Counted from the first letter of the stretch, positions 1 through 11,845 are shown. The stretch: 64,000 nt of DNA from Blepharisma stoltei (GCA_914767885.1 CAJZBQ010000002.1:186001-250000), one strand, 5' to 3'. A program made the numbers and translations. Notes: generated by a model not told the origin, from the letters alone.

Positions 1-1
1 A

Positions 2-2321
2 AGAGTACCAAAAGTCCAAGAAATTCTGAAAGAAAAATTACAGGTAAACCTTGGGGCTCATTTAAATGGAGATGAAGCTATGGCGCATGGGGCTGCGATT
101 TTTGCAGCTAATATTAGTGCTGTTATACAGGTAAAGCCACTGTGGCTGACTGATATTAATATGTATAATGTCTGGGCGAAATTTTATTCGACTTATGATA
201 TGGATTTTTATAAAGAGTCAGTCATTTTTAAGGAAGGGGCTAAGCTGAATACTGTGAAAAAGGTGGGGTTTAACCATAGCCATGATGTCAGGGTTGAGAT
301 TTTTATTGATTATGGAAAAGGGTATAACCAGGTATTGACTTATTATGTATCTGGGGTTGATGAAGTAGCCAAAAAAACAAGCGAGGAACCTTATATTCTG
401 TTTGTGTTTAATTTGGATTATAGCGGGTTACCTTATTTAAAGAGAGTTCAGGCACAGTACGAAGAAGAAGTTGTGGTGGAAGAAAAGCCAGTTAACTCCT
501 CCTTTAATATTTCTATTAAAAATTTTATAGGTGAAAATACAATTTTTATTATTTATAAGCTTGGCCTAATTTAATTGAGAAAATTCAAGGATGTTATTTA
601 AACAGTTATAGCAATGAGCCAATTAATTTTTGAAATAATTCTTTATAAAAATCATTTAATTCAATAATTTATATTTGTTATTTTTTAAATTTGATGGAAA
701 ATATTATATTAATGTATTTTTCAAAAAATCAATCCAATTAAAAAATTTTGGTTTCAATTTAAAGGCGGGATAAGAAAGATAAGAAAAAAGAAGCTAAAGT
801 TAAACAAGAGGAAAAAGAAGAAAAAGACGAAGAGACGAATGAAAATAATAGTGAAGAGAAAACAAAAGAGGATGGAGAAGAGCAGAATGACTCAGAAGAA
901 AACACTAGTGAAAATAATGAAGAAAACAAAGATCCTGAAGATTCAAGCGAAAATAAAGAAAGCTTAGAAGACTCTAGTAAAGAAGAAGCTTCCCAAACAG
1001 AAGAATCTGCAGACTCTAAGCCTAAAAAAACCAAAATTGAAACCCGCAAAGTCAAACTCGATGCCAAAGAAGTCGAACACGAGCTTCCAACCCCTCTCAC
1101 CCAAGCCCAAATCCGAGAACTCAAAAGCAAGCTGGACTCTTTCAAAACCAAAGAAGAAGAGGCCAAAAAGCTCGCAGAAGTCAAAAACGACCTTGAATCC
1201 TACATTTACTACCTCCAAGACAAAATTGAAGAAGAATATTTCACAAAAGTAACCACAGACGACGAACGAGAAGCCTATTCAAAGCTAATTTCAGAAACCA
1301 AAGAATACCTAGAAAGTGACTCCTACGCTGAAGCCAAAGTTACTGAAATAAAATCAAAAAAAAGAATTATTGAAAAAAATATTTCTGATGCCTTAGAAAG
1401 GGAAAAAGAAGCAGAAATCAGAGACCAAATGGTCGAGGACGCTTTTGAGCAGCTTGGCAAATTTTATGAAAAAATAATAAACTCCCCCCCCCCCTCCGTG
1501 AGCGAACAAAAAAATTTTGTTTCGCTCACGGAGGGGGGTTAATTTTTTTTTTTTAAAAAAAATTTATATATAAATTTTATAAAAAATATTTTTTTCGAAA
1601 TTTAAAAAAAATCCTAATTTGCAAAAATTGGGAAGCAAATATTAATTTAATTTGCAAAATTTATGTTTTAAAACGCAATTTGTTTAAAATTAAACAGAAT
1701 TAGCTCTAGATTTCATTTATACTAATTATCACTTATATATCAAAATTTTTTTCCATTAAATTTTTTCTATTAAAAAAATTTTTGTTCACTCACGGAGGGT
1801 GGGTTTTTGGTCAAAAAATGGCGATTTTTCTAATGGTTTTGTTCGCTCACGGAGGGGGGGGGGGGGGAGTAAGTATTAATACCACAAAGCCATGGATCCC
1901 ACAAGAAGATATTGAAGCCGGGATTAAAAGGTATACGGAGGCTAAAGAATGGCTAGAGGAGAAGGCTAAAGAACAAAATGCCTTGAAGCCTTGGGAGCCA
2001 CTTGCGTTTAAGACGTCAGATATAGAAAGCAAGCTGAGTTTGGTAGTAAAACAGATTGAGAAGCTGAAAAGAATGCAAAAGCCGAAACCAAAGGATATGC
2101 CAGATTTCGCGAATTTTAAAGATTTTGATTGGAAGAAGTTTAAGGAGGAAAGGGATAAGGCAAATAAGACTGAAGAAGGAAACAAGACTGAAGAAGGAAG
2201 CAAGACGGAAGAAGAGAGCAAGGCTGAGGAAGAAACAAAAACACAAAAAGAAGAAAAGACAGAAGAGGTTAAGCTAGAGCTGGGAGATAACCAAGAAGAG
2301 CCAAGGAAGACTGATCTTTAA
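2..2321 (+). CDS. Hsp110/Grp170-family ER chaperone (HYOU1/LHS1-like), 5' end outside window
   Basis: This is the C-terminal part of a large Hsp70-superfamily chaperone of the Grp170/HYOU1 type, which acts as nucleotide exchange factor for ER BiP. The first residues (RVPKVQEIL..., LNGDEAMAHGAA) match the end of the Hsp70 ATPase domain. A beta-domain, a long acidic Lys/Glu-rich loop (about 780-1020) and an alpha-helical lid (QMVEDAFEQLGKFYEK, KPWIPQEDIEAGIKRY) follow. The tail is an acidic repeat (KTEEG..) without a visible HDEL. Two inserts interrupt the frame, 493-770 and 1478-1869. Removing both leaves 550 codons in one frame ending at TAA. The family call is firm from motif order. The start and any signal peptide lie upstream of the window. 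Confidence 0.85.
493..770. mobile_element. IES, decayed family-B MITE, in the Grp170-like gene
   Basis: A 278-bp insert runs between direct repeats TAA (493-495) and TAA (771-773). Its ends, ACTCCTCCTTTAAT and GTTTCAATTTAAAGGCGGGA, are degenerate inverted copies of the family-B terminus. The frame stops inside the insert. Removing it joins EEKPV to KKDKKKEAK. Confidence 0.85.
1478..1869. mobile_element. IES, family-A MITE copy A1, in the Grp170-like gene
   Basis: A 392-bp insert is flanked by TAA (1478-1480 and 1870-1872). It has C/G tracts at both ends and carries CCGTGAGCGAACAAAA with its inverted copy, plus a second inverted pair near the right end. Excision joins ..GKFYEKI-I to SINTTKPWIP in frame. 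The sequence is very close to copies at 19317, 37609 and 52716, so it is a recently active family. Confidence 0.9.
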
Positions 2322-2615
2322 GATATATTAACCTCTCATATTAGTTATAAATTCAGATAAAAATCATAAAAATAAAGAGAAAATCATTTGTGATGCTAAG
2401 GATCATTAATTAAGTTTTTGATATAATTAATTTATGTCTAATTGCAATAAATAAATCATTCCAATTGATTATATTATAAAATAGGATAAAACAGCTTAAT
2501 TAGGTATAAATTTTAATAAAGCTTTTAATTGAATAAATTTTTGATTTATGAGGCTATTTATGACTATATGAAAATGGCTGGCATTATAGCTTCTCATTTT
2601 ATTTAATTCATTAAT

Positions 2616-4751
2616 ATGGTATCAGAGAAGCGAAAAGGCAGCAAGAAGCAAGCAGTAACAAGGAAGAAACTAAAAGTCGAAAACCAAGAAAATAGCTTAC
2701 CAGAAGTAGATAAAACAAGAAAAGAAGTTAACAAATATTATTCTAACTCTTTATTAAAATAATAAACAATTTATTTTTAATAAAATATTTTTTTCCGCTT
2801 ATTATATGGCTTCAGCATTACAAAAAATAAAATTCCTGTGAAGTAAGATAATATCCAAAGACACAACAAATAAACCAAAAGTCATTGAAAAAGCCCTAAA
2901 GCTAATTGGGAATGATCTTTATTCAGCCTCAAGAAAGCATGATTTATGCCGTGTTATCCAAGCTTGCCTCAAGCATGGCAACGACCAACAAAAAGCACAC
3001 ATTCTTGAATGCCTGACTGAGGATTATGGAAAACTTGCGGCAGGAAAGTATTCTTTTTTCCTCGCAAAAAAACTCTTAAAAATCGGCAACAAAGAAGAAC
3101 TGATGGAAAAAGTTTTGCCTCAAGCCAAAGCCATGCTTGCCAGCCCAAATGGTATCAAATTCCTTGATTTGCTTTATAGTGATGGAAACTACAAAAATAA
3201 ATTAATGAAATCAATTTATGCCCCAGAAATCGAAGAACAAACAGGCCATTTAGAAGAAATAATCAAAAATCACCCAGAAATTGAGAATGACCTAAAGTCA
3301 TCATTACACAAAACAGTCCGCCATGCCTTAAACAAAGGACTAATTGAATACTCAATTGTCCAGCACGTGGTTTGTGAATATACACAAATAATTGAAAAAG
3401 ACCAAAAACTCGAAATCTTAGGGCAGCTTTGGGATCATTTGGCATCTTTAATGAACTCAAAGCCAGGGGTCAGACTTGCAATTGAAGCTTTAGCTGCTTC
3501 AGATATCAAGCAAAGGAAAAAAATAGTAAAACTTGCCCAGCCACTGATAAATTTAATATCAGATGATGAATCAAATGCGTACTTATTTTTTATCAAGCTT
3601 TTCGAAGTAATTGATGACACTAAAAGGATTAATAAAATCCTATCTTCTACTATAGTACAGAATATGAAAGAAATAATCAAATCAAAGAATGGAGTCAAAG
3701 TATTACTCTACATAATCCCAGCGAACCTAGATTTATTTATTTTAAGCCAAAGCGAAATTGATTTTCTTAAGGATGATTTGAATACGCTAACTCTCATTTG
3801 GAAATCGGGCAAGATTTTGGCTTGTGATTGAGGTTACTTTTTTTCAACAAAAAAAAATTAAAATATTTGAAATCAAAATTCTATTATATAAAATTTATAC
3901 AAGCGGTCTAAAATGGGATGACAGGAAAAAACCCCCTAGGGGTTTTTTCAGGACAACCCGTCTAAAATTATTATAATTGGCCAAAGTATTTAATTATATA
4001 TTATAGTCTGTTGAGACTTTTTGAACACCAGTAAACTTTGTAACTGGTCGCAAACAGCTACCTATTTCCCATTCAAAAGACTGCCAGAATAGGTGACTGA
4101 TTGTGATCAGTTGTCTATATGCCAGTGCTCAAAAAAATTTCCAACTAACTAAAAAATATATTTATGTAAAGATATTTATTTGAATAACCAAGGGTGATAA
4201 TTTTGCTATAATAAGGATTTTTCTAAAAAATCTGCTCTCTAGTCAAAGAAAAAGTAAGCAAAAAAGATTTAAATCAAAAGAAAAAAGAAATTTTCCTTAA
4301 CATTTCACAGCCAATTATAGATGAAATTACAGAAAGCTTAGAAACTATGATTAAAAATCCAAGACTTTCAAATTTAGTAGTTGCTGTAGCCATTATTTTG
4401 TCACAAGGTTTGATAAAAGCTCCAAAACTAACAAGTGCGATATGCAAATTTGTAATAAATTGGGACATAATGGACGATAACATTAGCCATAGAGCATTGA
4501 AAAAAATTATTGTCCTAGAAAATAAGAACGGAAATAAAAAATTTGCAGGAAGAATGTTGAAGAATTTGAAAGAAAGAGAAGATTATGTTGAAAAATTAAT
4601 CAAAAGCAGAGGGGTTTGGGTATTTGAAAGTCTAGCTACTTCAAATATTAAAGAAGAAGCACAAGAATTTTTTAGAAAATATCAAGACAAGCTTGAAAAG
4701 TCTCATACAGGAGAAAAGGCGTTATTTGAAGCTTTAACACAATCTAATTAA
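2616..4751 (+). CDS. Pumilio/CPL-domain protein, PUM3/Puf6-like
   Basis: Nucleolar Puf-like RNA-binding protein of the PUM3 (KIAA0020)/Puf6 group, expected to act in rRNA processing or mRNA regulation. The N-terminus is basic (EKRKGSKKQ). Puf-like helical repeats follow, with HDLCRVIQACLKHGN and KYSFFLAKKLLKIGN. The CPL-type C-terminal region is marked by KNGVKVLLYIIPAN and a long helical tail. TGA is Trp in KFLWSKII near 2830. Two inserts (2729-2804 and 3788-4239) break the frame, and their removal gives 535 residues from ATG 2616 to TAA 4751. The family call rests on repeat order and the CPL signature. Confidence 0.82.
2729..2804. mobile_element. short 76-bp IES in the PUM3-like gene
   Basis: An AT-rich 76-bp insert is bounded by TA (2729-2730 and 2805-2806) and contains in-frame TAA codons. 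Excision joins KTRKEV to MASALQKIKFLW. No clear terminal inverted repeat is visible. It fits the short, non-repetitive IES class. Confidence 0.75.
3788..4239. mobile_element. 452-bp IES in the PUM3-like gene
   Basis: The insert runs between TA 3788-3789 and TA 4240-4241, and removal joins DDLNTL to VKEKVSKKDLNQ in frame. It is not family A or B. It holds a 22-nt palindrome centred on CCCCCTAGGGG near 3938, two GTCTAAAAT repeats around it, and a less AT-rich segment at 4010-4130 with several short inverted pairs. Confidence 0.78.
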
Positions 4752-5503
4752 AAAATTATGATCGAAAAGGCTAATTAAGGAAGGTAATTGCTTTATACTT
4801 TATAAAAATTTTGAGGAGAATTATCAGCCAAAAAGGCTTTATTTTTTTTTATGTTGTAAACCGATATAAAAGCCATTTATAAAATTTAAAAATTAATTTC
4901 AAATAAGCAGAGTTATCAAGTTATCTCAAAACAGCGAAAATATAAAATAAAAATGCTTTCATAAAAACTCAAAAAATGGGTCGGAAAGAAAATTTCCATT
5001 CTTCCTCATATACCTCTAATAATTATCATCTTCTAATAATATAATTATTTTATAATGAATATAAAATATAACATTTTACTATTTTGCTAGCTCCCCTTCT
5101 CTCAGCGAACGAACAAAAAATTGGAAAAATCCACCCTCAGCGAGCGAAAAAAAAATCATATATTAAGCAATAGTTGGTTTAGTGAAATCTCTAGTTAATT
5201 TTGTTGAATTTTAAGCAGTTTGCATTTCAATATAAATTTTAAAAATTAATTGGGATTTTTAAATTTTGGAAAAAAATTTAATTCCCCTCCGTTAGCAAAC
5301 AAGTTTCTTTTTCGCTCATGGAGGGAGGGTGGTTAAAAAAAATAGGAAAGCAACTACTAATAGGAATATTTATAATTTTTATGATTGGGATAAAACATAA
5401 TTTTAAAAAGATCGGCACAATTTTGGTTCATGGCCCGTATTATATGTCAATATTTCAAAATGTCTTCAAATCGTAATGAGTTATTAATATTCAATAAAAA
5501 ATT
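4752..5503. other. intergenic region with a degenerate family-A MITE
   Basis: I see no gene here. At about 5090-5335 there is a decayed family-A element: CTCCCCTTCTCTCAGCGAAC at the left, a partial internal CCACCCTCAGCGAGCGAA block, and TTTCGCTCATGGAGGGAGG at the right. The rest is AT-rich and featureless. Confidence 0.55.
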
Positions 5504-6454
5504 ATGAGGAATTCAGACAGTTTATCAAGAGCCGATTTAGCTAGAAGATCCTGAAGACTTATGTCAAAAAACAACAAAGTACTCCCATTTTACTTAAGCT
5601 CAGACTCTTCTTTTCGAAGCTCGAAAAACAACGCCAATGCTGAGAAGCTGTGCAAGATCTGTTTCGACTCAGAGACCGAGACCCATGCTTTAATATCCCC
5701 TTGTCAATGCTCAGGGTCAATTAAATATATCCACCAAGAATGCCTCAAGGCTTGACTTTTATCAAAAAATGAAGACTTGTCCAGTGTGACCTGTGAGCTT
5801 TGTAAAACTCCATATCTAATGACCTATGATATCTGCAATAAATGCAAGCCTCAAAAAAAATGATGCGACCCATCCAGAACAGTCTACACAGTTATATTAT
5901 TCGTTCTCTTTGTACTAGTGCTTCTCACTATGCTTCTTATAAGTCAAAACATCCTTATTTTTAGCGGAAAATGAGGCGATGTTTATAAAAATTGTTTATA
6001 TGTAGTTTGTACATTTTTTGATACAATTATTTTTCTCACATTATTAAAGGTCCAGAAGGAGTCATGCTTTGAAAGCACCCTTACAAACTGGAAAATCTTA
6101 GATTACCCATTAGAGCAGGTAGAAAACAAATACTTAAAAGCAGAAAATACAAATATGGAATTAATTAGCAGCTCGATATACAAGATCCCAGAAGATATTA
6201 TTATATCAGGGAAAAGAGTAAAAGCTCCTTCAATATTTCCAAGGTTAATTCCAATTATTCAAGGAGGAAAGTTAACAGGGTACAGCCATGCTTTAAGCAA
6301 GTCTGATTGCTTTCAACTGGAAAAAATTAAAGAAATGGCGCTTCATTCGGAGCCTTCATCAGTAGTGAATTTAAAGTCATGTCCTGATGAAAAGCGAAAT
6401 TCTTGCAATGAGTCAGTCATGCAGAATTCTGGTGAGAAAACTTTTATTTCATAG
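5504..6454 (+). CDS. RING-CH (MARCH-type) membrane E3 ubiquitin ligase
   Basis: 316 residues from ATG 5504 when TGA is Trp. The start at 5504 is the first in-frame Met after an upstream stop. Residues about 50-110 form a C4HC3 RING-CH finger: CKICFDSE, then SPCQCSGSIKYIHQECLKAW, then CELCKTPY. Two hydrophobic segments follow (TVYTVILFVLFVLVLL and an LYVVCTFFDTIIFL region), so this is a two-pass membrane ligase of the MARCH kind. The cytosolic tail has no recognised domain. Trp-TGA occurs in LKAW, QKKW and SGKW. The same RING-CH finger appears in the FHA gene at 38831, suggesting a family in this genome. Substrates cannot be told from sequence. Confidence 0.85.
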
Positions 6455-6675
6455 GTGTATAAGAATTATAAATTAAAAAAATTTATAGATACTTGATTTT
6501 TGTCTTAATTTCAATCATTATATCAATGAAAACTTTAAATATGATAACAAGATAAAATCATTATTGGAGATATGAATTATTAAGTTATAATTTTAATGCT
6601 AAATAAAATACTTAAAATGTGTAACAATACGTTAATAATTACACAAAATAATTAAAAGAAAAATAATAATCAATT

Positions 6676-7800
6676 ATGAGTCTTCCTATAACTGAAGGCA
6701 GCTACTCCGTGCTCTGGGATAGAGAACATTCTTTCAAACTCCATAAAAAACGCCTCGAAGAAATAAAAAATAAAAACTCCCACCGTGCAAATCAAGCAAA
6801 TTACAATCTGAAACAACATTCCCGTCTAAAAGAAAAAGCAAGAGCTTTTCTAGAGCAAGAAAAGAACGACGAAATCGCGAAGCAGAACTTAAGAATCCTT
6901 GAAAAACTTAACGCAATTAAACTCGGCAAAAGCAATGTAAAACCTATGCAGAAACTTTCATTAAGCTCCAAAGATCTCGCTGACTTTAAAAGCTTAAATT
7001 CAACCAGGAGAAAAAAAGAAGTCGAGCGAATTTCTTATGAAAATGAAATGCTGGTAAAAAGACTTTCTGAAAAACCTTCAAATGTTTCTTACCAAAGATT
7101 TGAAGATGATTACGAAAGATCAGTTAAATATAAAAACACGATTTCTAAAACAAAATTGCATGAAAAATTAAAAAAAATCGCAAAATTCGAAGGAAGATAT
7201 AATCATTTGCCTCCTCTGGAAGAAGACAAAAATGAGACTAAGAATCGAGAATCTAAGTCTGGGTCTCCATCAGCTCTTCCAAAAGATCGAGTAAAAAAGA
7301 AAAATTTATCAATGACTGAAAGAATTCCAGGCAAAAGAATCGAAAAAGAAAATAAATCGGTAATAAGAAGCAATCTGCAGTCAATAAGCCACTCAGATAA
7401 AGAGGTTATAAAAGAAGAAAATAGAAAGGTAGCAGAAGAAAATAAAAATAGTGAAGCACGGAACTCTGCATCTATTGAAAATTTGAAGAAATCAAAAACA
7501 CCTGAATCCGTTTCAAAAAGTCCTAATATTGATAGTCAGAAGAGTTTAGAAAATAAAAGAAAAACTCCAACAGAGAGTGAAGCCTTAATTCTCAGCAAGG
7601 AAAGTTCTAAAGATAAAATTGACCATTTAAGGAAAAAATTAGAAGAGAAAAAATCCAGCTTTAGCCAATTAAAAAAAGAAGAAAATGTTGTGAAGGAAAA
7701 CGAAATAGGTAGTTTTAATGAAAGAGAAAAAGAACTAGAAAAACCGCATACTCCTGAGCAAGAAGAAGGAGAGGAAATAGACGAAGACATTGAAATTTAA
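6676..7800 (+). CDS. CFAP97/KIAA1430-family-like coiled-coil protein
   Basis: 374 residues, highly charged. Residues about 60-160 match the layout of the CFAP97 (hemingway/KIAA1430) domain: a helix ending RILEKLNAI, then SLNSTRRKKEVERISYENE, then RLSEKP and a YERSVKYKNTIS segment. Family members act in axoneme or cilium maintenance. The C-terminal half is low-complexity Lys/Glu/Ser sequence. Reading frame and TAA stop are clean with no inserts. The assignment is by domain pattern only. A generic coiled-coil protein is the alternative. Confidence 0.62.
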   Translation: MSLPITEGSYSVLWDREHSFKLHKKRLEEIKNKNSHRANQANYNLKQHSRLKEKARAFLEQEKNDEIAKQNLRILEKLNAIKLGKSNVKPMQKLSLSSKDLADFKSLNSTRRKKEVERISYENEMLVKRLSEKPSNVSYQRFEDDYERSVKYKNTISKTKLHEKLKKIAKFEGRYNHLPPLEEDKNETKNRESKSGSPSALPKDRVKKKNLSMTERIPGKRIEKENKSVIRSNLQSISHSDKEVIKEENRKVAEENKNSEARNSASIENLKKSKTPESVSKSPNIDSQKSLENKRKTPTESEALILSKESSKDKIDHLRKKLEEKKSSFSQLKKEENVVKENEIGSFNEREKELEKPHTPEQEEGEEIDEDIEI

Positions 7801-7896
7801 TAATTTTTAATAATTCCATCTAATCTTATCATTTTCTTAAGAATTTATAATTATTTGCTTATAAAGAATGCCTTTATTTTTAAATAAAATTGTCTG

Positions 7897-8277
7897 TTAG
7901 ATTAAGAGCTGTTCTACCGTATCCTTTGCCTCATCAATGCTTGGCTTCAACGGAGAACTTTTGTTAATGGTAATCGCGCAAGAAATGACAGGCCTAGAAA
8001 CCCCACAGGCTCTGCCTAAAGCAGCTTTGCTTTTGATAAACACATAAGGGACGTTTTTATCCTCAGCCAGCAGTGGAAGGTGCAGAATGATTTCCAAAGG
8101 CTCAGTGTCAGCTGTAAGAATGATTAATTCAGCCTGTCCTCGGTTAAGAGACTTTGTGGTTTCATTCGCACCTTTCTTTAGCTGTGAGTAGTTTTGTGCT
8201 TGCTGTACAAGCTCTAATAAAGTATTAGTAAGCTTTGCATCAGCGAGAGGATAAGCTCTGGATTTTGGATCAGCCAT
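7897..8277 (-). CDS. SNU13: SNU13/NHP2L1 (15.5K) L7Ae-family RNA-binding protein
   Basis: 126 residues, full length for the family. It binds K-turns in U4 snRNA and box C/D snoRNA and nucleates U4/U6.U5 tri-snRNP and snoRNP assembly. The L7Ae core is complete: [20 protein letters not shown], then [26 protein letters not shown], then [12 protein letters not shown]. The start [12 protein letters not shown] is typical of SNU13 orthologues. No insert interrupts it. Confidence 0.95.
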   Translation of the reverse strand: MADPKSRAYPLADAKLTNTLLELVQQAQNYSQLKKGANETTKSLNRGQAELIILTADTEPLEIILHLPLLAEDKNVPYVFIKSKAALGRACGVSRPVISCAITINKSSPLKPSIDEAKDTVEQLLI

Positions 8278-8559
8278 TTTATTAACATTTTGCTTTGGTA
8301 TTAAAGTCCTTTTATCCCAAAATTTATCCTATTTATAAAATTATAATAAAAATCGTTTCTATTTATATTTAAACAGTATAGTCATATTTTAGCTCATATT
8401 CAGTAGCTAATTATAAGTGCCTTCACCTTTCATGATTTTTCCATTACGTTTTCAATTTAAAATGTCACCCTAACAACATTTATTTAAGAAGCCAATTCGC
8501 AATACAAAAATAGCATATAATAATATTAAAACTATTTAAATGCACAATAATATAATCTT

Positions 8560-9534
8560 ATGTCCAAAAGTCTAAAGCCGAGCTCAGAGAAAGCGCAAGA
8601 AGAAAATATTCGAATATCCCCTATGATAATTCCAAAGGTGATAAGAGTTGTTAATTGTTATTCATCTCTTATAGAAACAGATGTATTGCCTCCTCCGTTT
8701 AGTCTTGACTCAGATCATGAAACTTTGAAACCAAAGAAAAGCTATAAGAAGAAAATTCGTGTTGCCAAAGACTCAGTTGAAGATGCCTATTTAAATAGTG
8801 CGCTTGATTTTTTAACCAGCATAGAAACTGCCATTACTCCTGAAAATCAGTCATCAGATGGCAGCGCTTCAGATTATTCTGATCATGGAGAAAATTCAAC
8901 TATTGTGAGGAACGCAAAGGAGAAACAAAAATCGTTTAAGCATTGTCTAAGTCCTCTGGATATGTCTAGATGACCTCAGATTGACTTGAGTGATGCCCCC
9001 ACCACAATAAAGAATTCTCCTTTAAAAGACAGTTTAAATCAAGAATTCAGAGAAAAATATCCCTTTTTAGACAGTAGATTAACTCTTTGTAAAATTGTAA
9101 GTGTGAGAGAAAACATCATTTTTTGACTCTGCAAAAATTTTGATATTGAGGTCTGCACGATTTCAATAGCTTGAACACTTTTCCAAAGACTTCTCAGCAT
9201 GAATGTGGTCTCATTTGACTATATAAAGCTCTACGGAGGGATTTGTGTATTATTAGCTTATAAATTTAATGAAGAAACCCATCTAGATATCGCAAAAGAG
9301 CAGCTGAGACTAATAATCAAAGCTGTTTGTAATATAGATAAAAACGAGAATTTACAGACAAGAGAGATCGCCAAATGGGAGTTTAAGGTATATTCACATT
9401 TAAGCTTCTCTCTTTTGCTTGATCCTGACGAATATGAAGGCAGTTTTAATTATATTCTTGGCAGATTGCATGTGACTGCTGAAGAATACTTAACTGAGTC
9501 TCCAAATCTCAACCCCAGAAGTCCTATTATTTAG
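8560..9534 (+). CDS. CABLES-like cyclin-domain protein
   Basis: 324 residues with TGA as Trp at four sites. The N-terminal half is Ser-rich and probably disordered. From about residue 160, FREKYPFLDSRLTLCKI, VRENIIFWLC and then KLYGGICVLLAYKFNEE form a cyclin box most like that of CABLES proteins, CDK-binding adaptor proteins. The later segment, AKWEFKVYSHLSFSLLLDPDEY, resembles the second half of the fold. A CDK partner is expected from the family but cannot be named. No IES or intron is needed to keep the frame. Confidence 0.7.
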
Positions 9535-9628
9535 ATAAATTCTACTCCAATTTACTATAATTTTCCTCTTTAATTTAATATAAAAAAAATCTATTTATTA
9601 TAATCTAAAAGAATAGTTAATTTAATTC

Positions 9629-10972
9629 TTACTGGGTATGCTTTTTATATTGCACCACTTCAACTAGAATTCTATGCAAAATGGCTTTGGCGTCATTTTC
9701 ATCCCCATACCCGAATTTAAGTCTTTCAATCTGCTGGGTAACTCCAAGTAAGTCTCCACATTCTCTGATATAATATTCAATATCCCTATCAGAGTACTTA
9801 TTGGTCAGCTGTGCCAGCTTCACAACTTCACTAGCAAATTCTTCATCAAGATCGAACATATCAAGTGCAGGCGGATTCGGCTCTTTTAGATTAGGAGGAA
9901 ATACAGCTGGCATTAAGCTTGGCAATGGTGCTTCAAATTGTGGAGGAATCAAGGTAAGCTGTTCATGCTTAACCCCCATTGTCTCATAAAGTTTTCCAGC
10001 CTCTGGTACTAAATCAGTGTCAAATTTAAACAAAGACTCATCAAAAAGCTGCCGAAAATTAGCTGAAATATTTTCACTTGTCTGTAAGCATGATTTTAAA
10101 GACTCAGAAAGGGAAGCGACATCAGGGATGACGGCTAAGTCTTGTAAATCGTTATCCTCTTCGAGGCCTAGGTCTAGGTCTATGTCTCCTCCTAATAGTC
10201 ACTTTGTGAGGATTTCCATCAGTTTAAAATTTTCTTCTTTTTCTAGGTAACTGTCAGAAAACATACTGTATGACCCAATAACCATAAGACGGCCTTTTCT
10301 GGCCTTTGGTGTGTAAATACCTGCTATAGGCCTATTTAAAGGGTATGAGATAGGCCCACTCGATAAAATCGGGATAGCTGGCTTTTGGACATTTAAAGAA
10401 GCTCCATACGGGTACAAAAAAGTCAGTCCTCCATGGTCATCTGTCAGCTCCACCCCTTCATTTTTCAGCATATGCGCCACAAAATTCTGGGCAATGAGAC
10501 TGCCAGCTTTTGCTTTTTGTTTCCCTTTTGCAAAATTAGAGATTTCTCGGTTAATAATCCCATTAGAAATTGAGTCTTCTTTAGGGTGGAAGTATTTTCT
10601 ATTGAAGACAGTCCTGATAACTGAGTCATTGTTTACAGAAATCCCGTATTCTTCTAATAAATAGTTCAGATTAGTCCCAAGCTTGGATTCGCCGCCTTCA
10701 TGGTAAAAAATAAGGACATTTCCCCCGCCTTGGATATAGGTTTTTATAGCTTCAACTTCTTGGTGGCTAAACATCTCACGGGGTGCTGAAAGAATAACAA
10801 GGGATGCTTCTGCGAGCGTTTCGATTGAAATTTCTGATTGATTTGTGGAGACTCGGTATTTTTGGCGGAAGTAGGATGCGAGTTTTCTATAGGTGGAGTC
10901 AGGCAGGCCGAGCTCTTTTTTGCAGGTGTTGAAAAGGATGAGGCCACTTTGGGAGTTTTCTTTGTTAGCCAT
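9629..10972 (-). CDS. IFT52: intraflagellar transport protein IFT52
   Basis: 447 residues read through one Trp-TGA at about 10198, which joins two apparent ORFs. IFT52 is a core IFT-B subunit of ciliary transport trains. The N-terminal GIFT domain is clear: ILFNTCKKELGLPDSTYRKL, then VILSAPREMFSHQEVEAIK, then YIQGGGNVLIFYHEGGESK. The segments RTVFNRKYFHPKE and SSGPISYPLNRPIAGIY are also IFT52 signatures. The C-terminal part (MFDLDEEFASEVVKLAQLTN..DIEYYIREC) matches the region that binds IFT88/IFT46. Length is close to animal and algal orthologues. No insert is present. Confidence 0.93.
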
Positions 10973-11347
10973 GAAAAATATTTAAATTAAGTATGAATGA
11001 AATTTTAAACTCAGGGAGAAGGGTAAAGGCTGGATTTTGGCTTGATAGAGAGAGAGATTTGATAGAGGATTTTATGTGATAATATATTTTTTTAATTTAT
11101 AACTTACTTCTATTTAGAGCAAGTAAGACTTCAAAATAATCCTTCTGTGAGCAGACCAAAATTTATTTTATAGTAAAAAGTACTATTAAATAAATATTAG
11201 ACTCAAATTTTTACTAATAAATTGTTGGCAGACATAGGGAAAGTTAACATATAAGACTCAATGTAAGATTCCCGCTTAATCATATAGAGTTATAAAAGTA
11301 TCTATTCGATGATATAATACAAACAAATTCTGCACATCAAAATCTTA

Positions 11348-11833
11348 TTAATATTGGCTGCTAAGCATACTCTCAGTAAAATCTAAAGTCGAGTTATCAA
11401 TTTCTCTGCTTTCTCTATGAATAAACAAAGGCTTAAATTCTTTTATTTTATACTTTCTATAAGATCCAGGAGTAATTGACGTCGACCTTTTCACATATCC
11501 AAGCCCAGTGTTTAATTTTGGCTTTATCGTTAAACTTGTCCCAATATCTGGTGTCAAAATCAAAATTTCTTTTTGGCCACGAGGCCGTGATGCCGTTCTG
11601 GCTCGATCTTTTTGCTTTAAGAAGCCCGGTGTTAAATTCATTTTTAGCTTTGCATTAAATCGGTGTCGTGCATTAGATAAGTCTATGCCTAGATCTTGGT
11701 TTTGGAAGCTGTGTTTAAAATTAATGAGTTTTGGAGGTAGACGTTGATTTAATGTACTTGATATTGTAGGCATAAATGGTGTTGGGTTGAAAGAAGATTT
11801 TGTTTTTCTGTGAGAAAGTAGGTCATGTGCCAT
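11348..11833 (-). CDS. basic hypothetical protein
   Basis: 161 residues, rich in Lys, Arg, Ser and Pro, with no domain I recognise and no membrane segment. Codon use and a clean ATG-to-TAA frame support it as a gene. It starts immediately beside the duplicated fragment at 11846, so its promoter region was replaced or supplied by that duplication. Function unknown. Confidence 0.5.
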   Translation of the reverse strand: MAHDLLSHRKTKSSFNPTPFMPTISSTLNQRLPPKLINFKHSFQNQDLGIDLSNARHRFNAKLKMNLTPGFLKQKDRARTASRPRGQKEILILTPDIGTSLTIKPKLNTGLGYVKRSTSITPGSYRKYKIKEFKPLFIHRESREIDNSTLDFTESMLSSQY

Positions 11834-11845
11834 TCAGGAATATGA

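Noticed and set aside
759..1184. Ser/Phe-rich ORFs opposite the acidic Grp170 loop
   Set aside because: Antisense shadows of a Glu/Lys-rich coding stretch.
1782..1870. Extra N-terminal coding (MFTHGGWVFGQKMAIF...) ahead of the Grp170 C-terminal part
   Set aside because: The same peptide appears at every family-A copy (also at 31828) because it is MITE sequence. It is removed with the element.
493..4239. Spliceosomal introns as the explanation for the long inserts
   Set aside because: The inserts lack GT..AG ends, are far longer than the 15-nt introns seen here, and carry transposon inverted repeats and target duplications.
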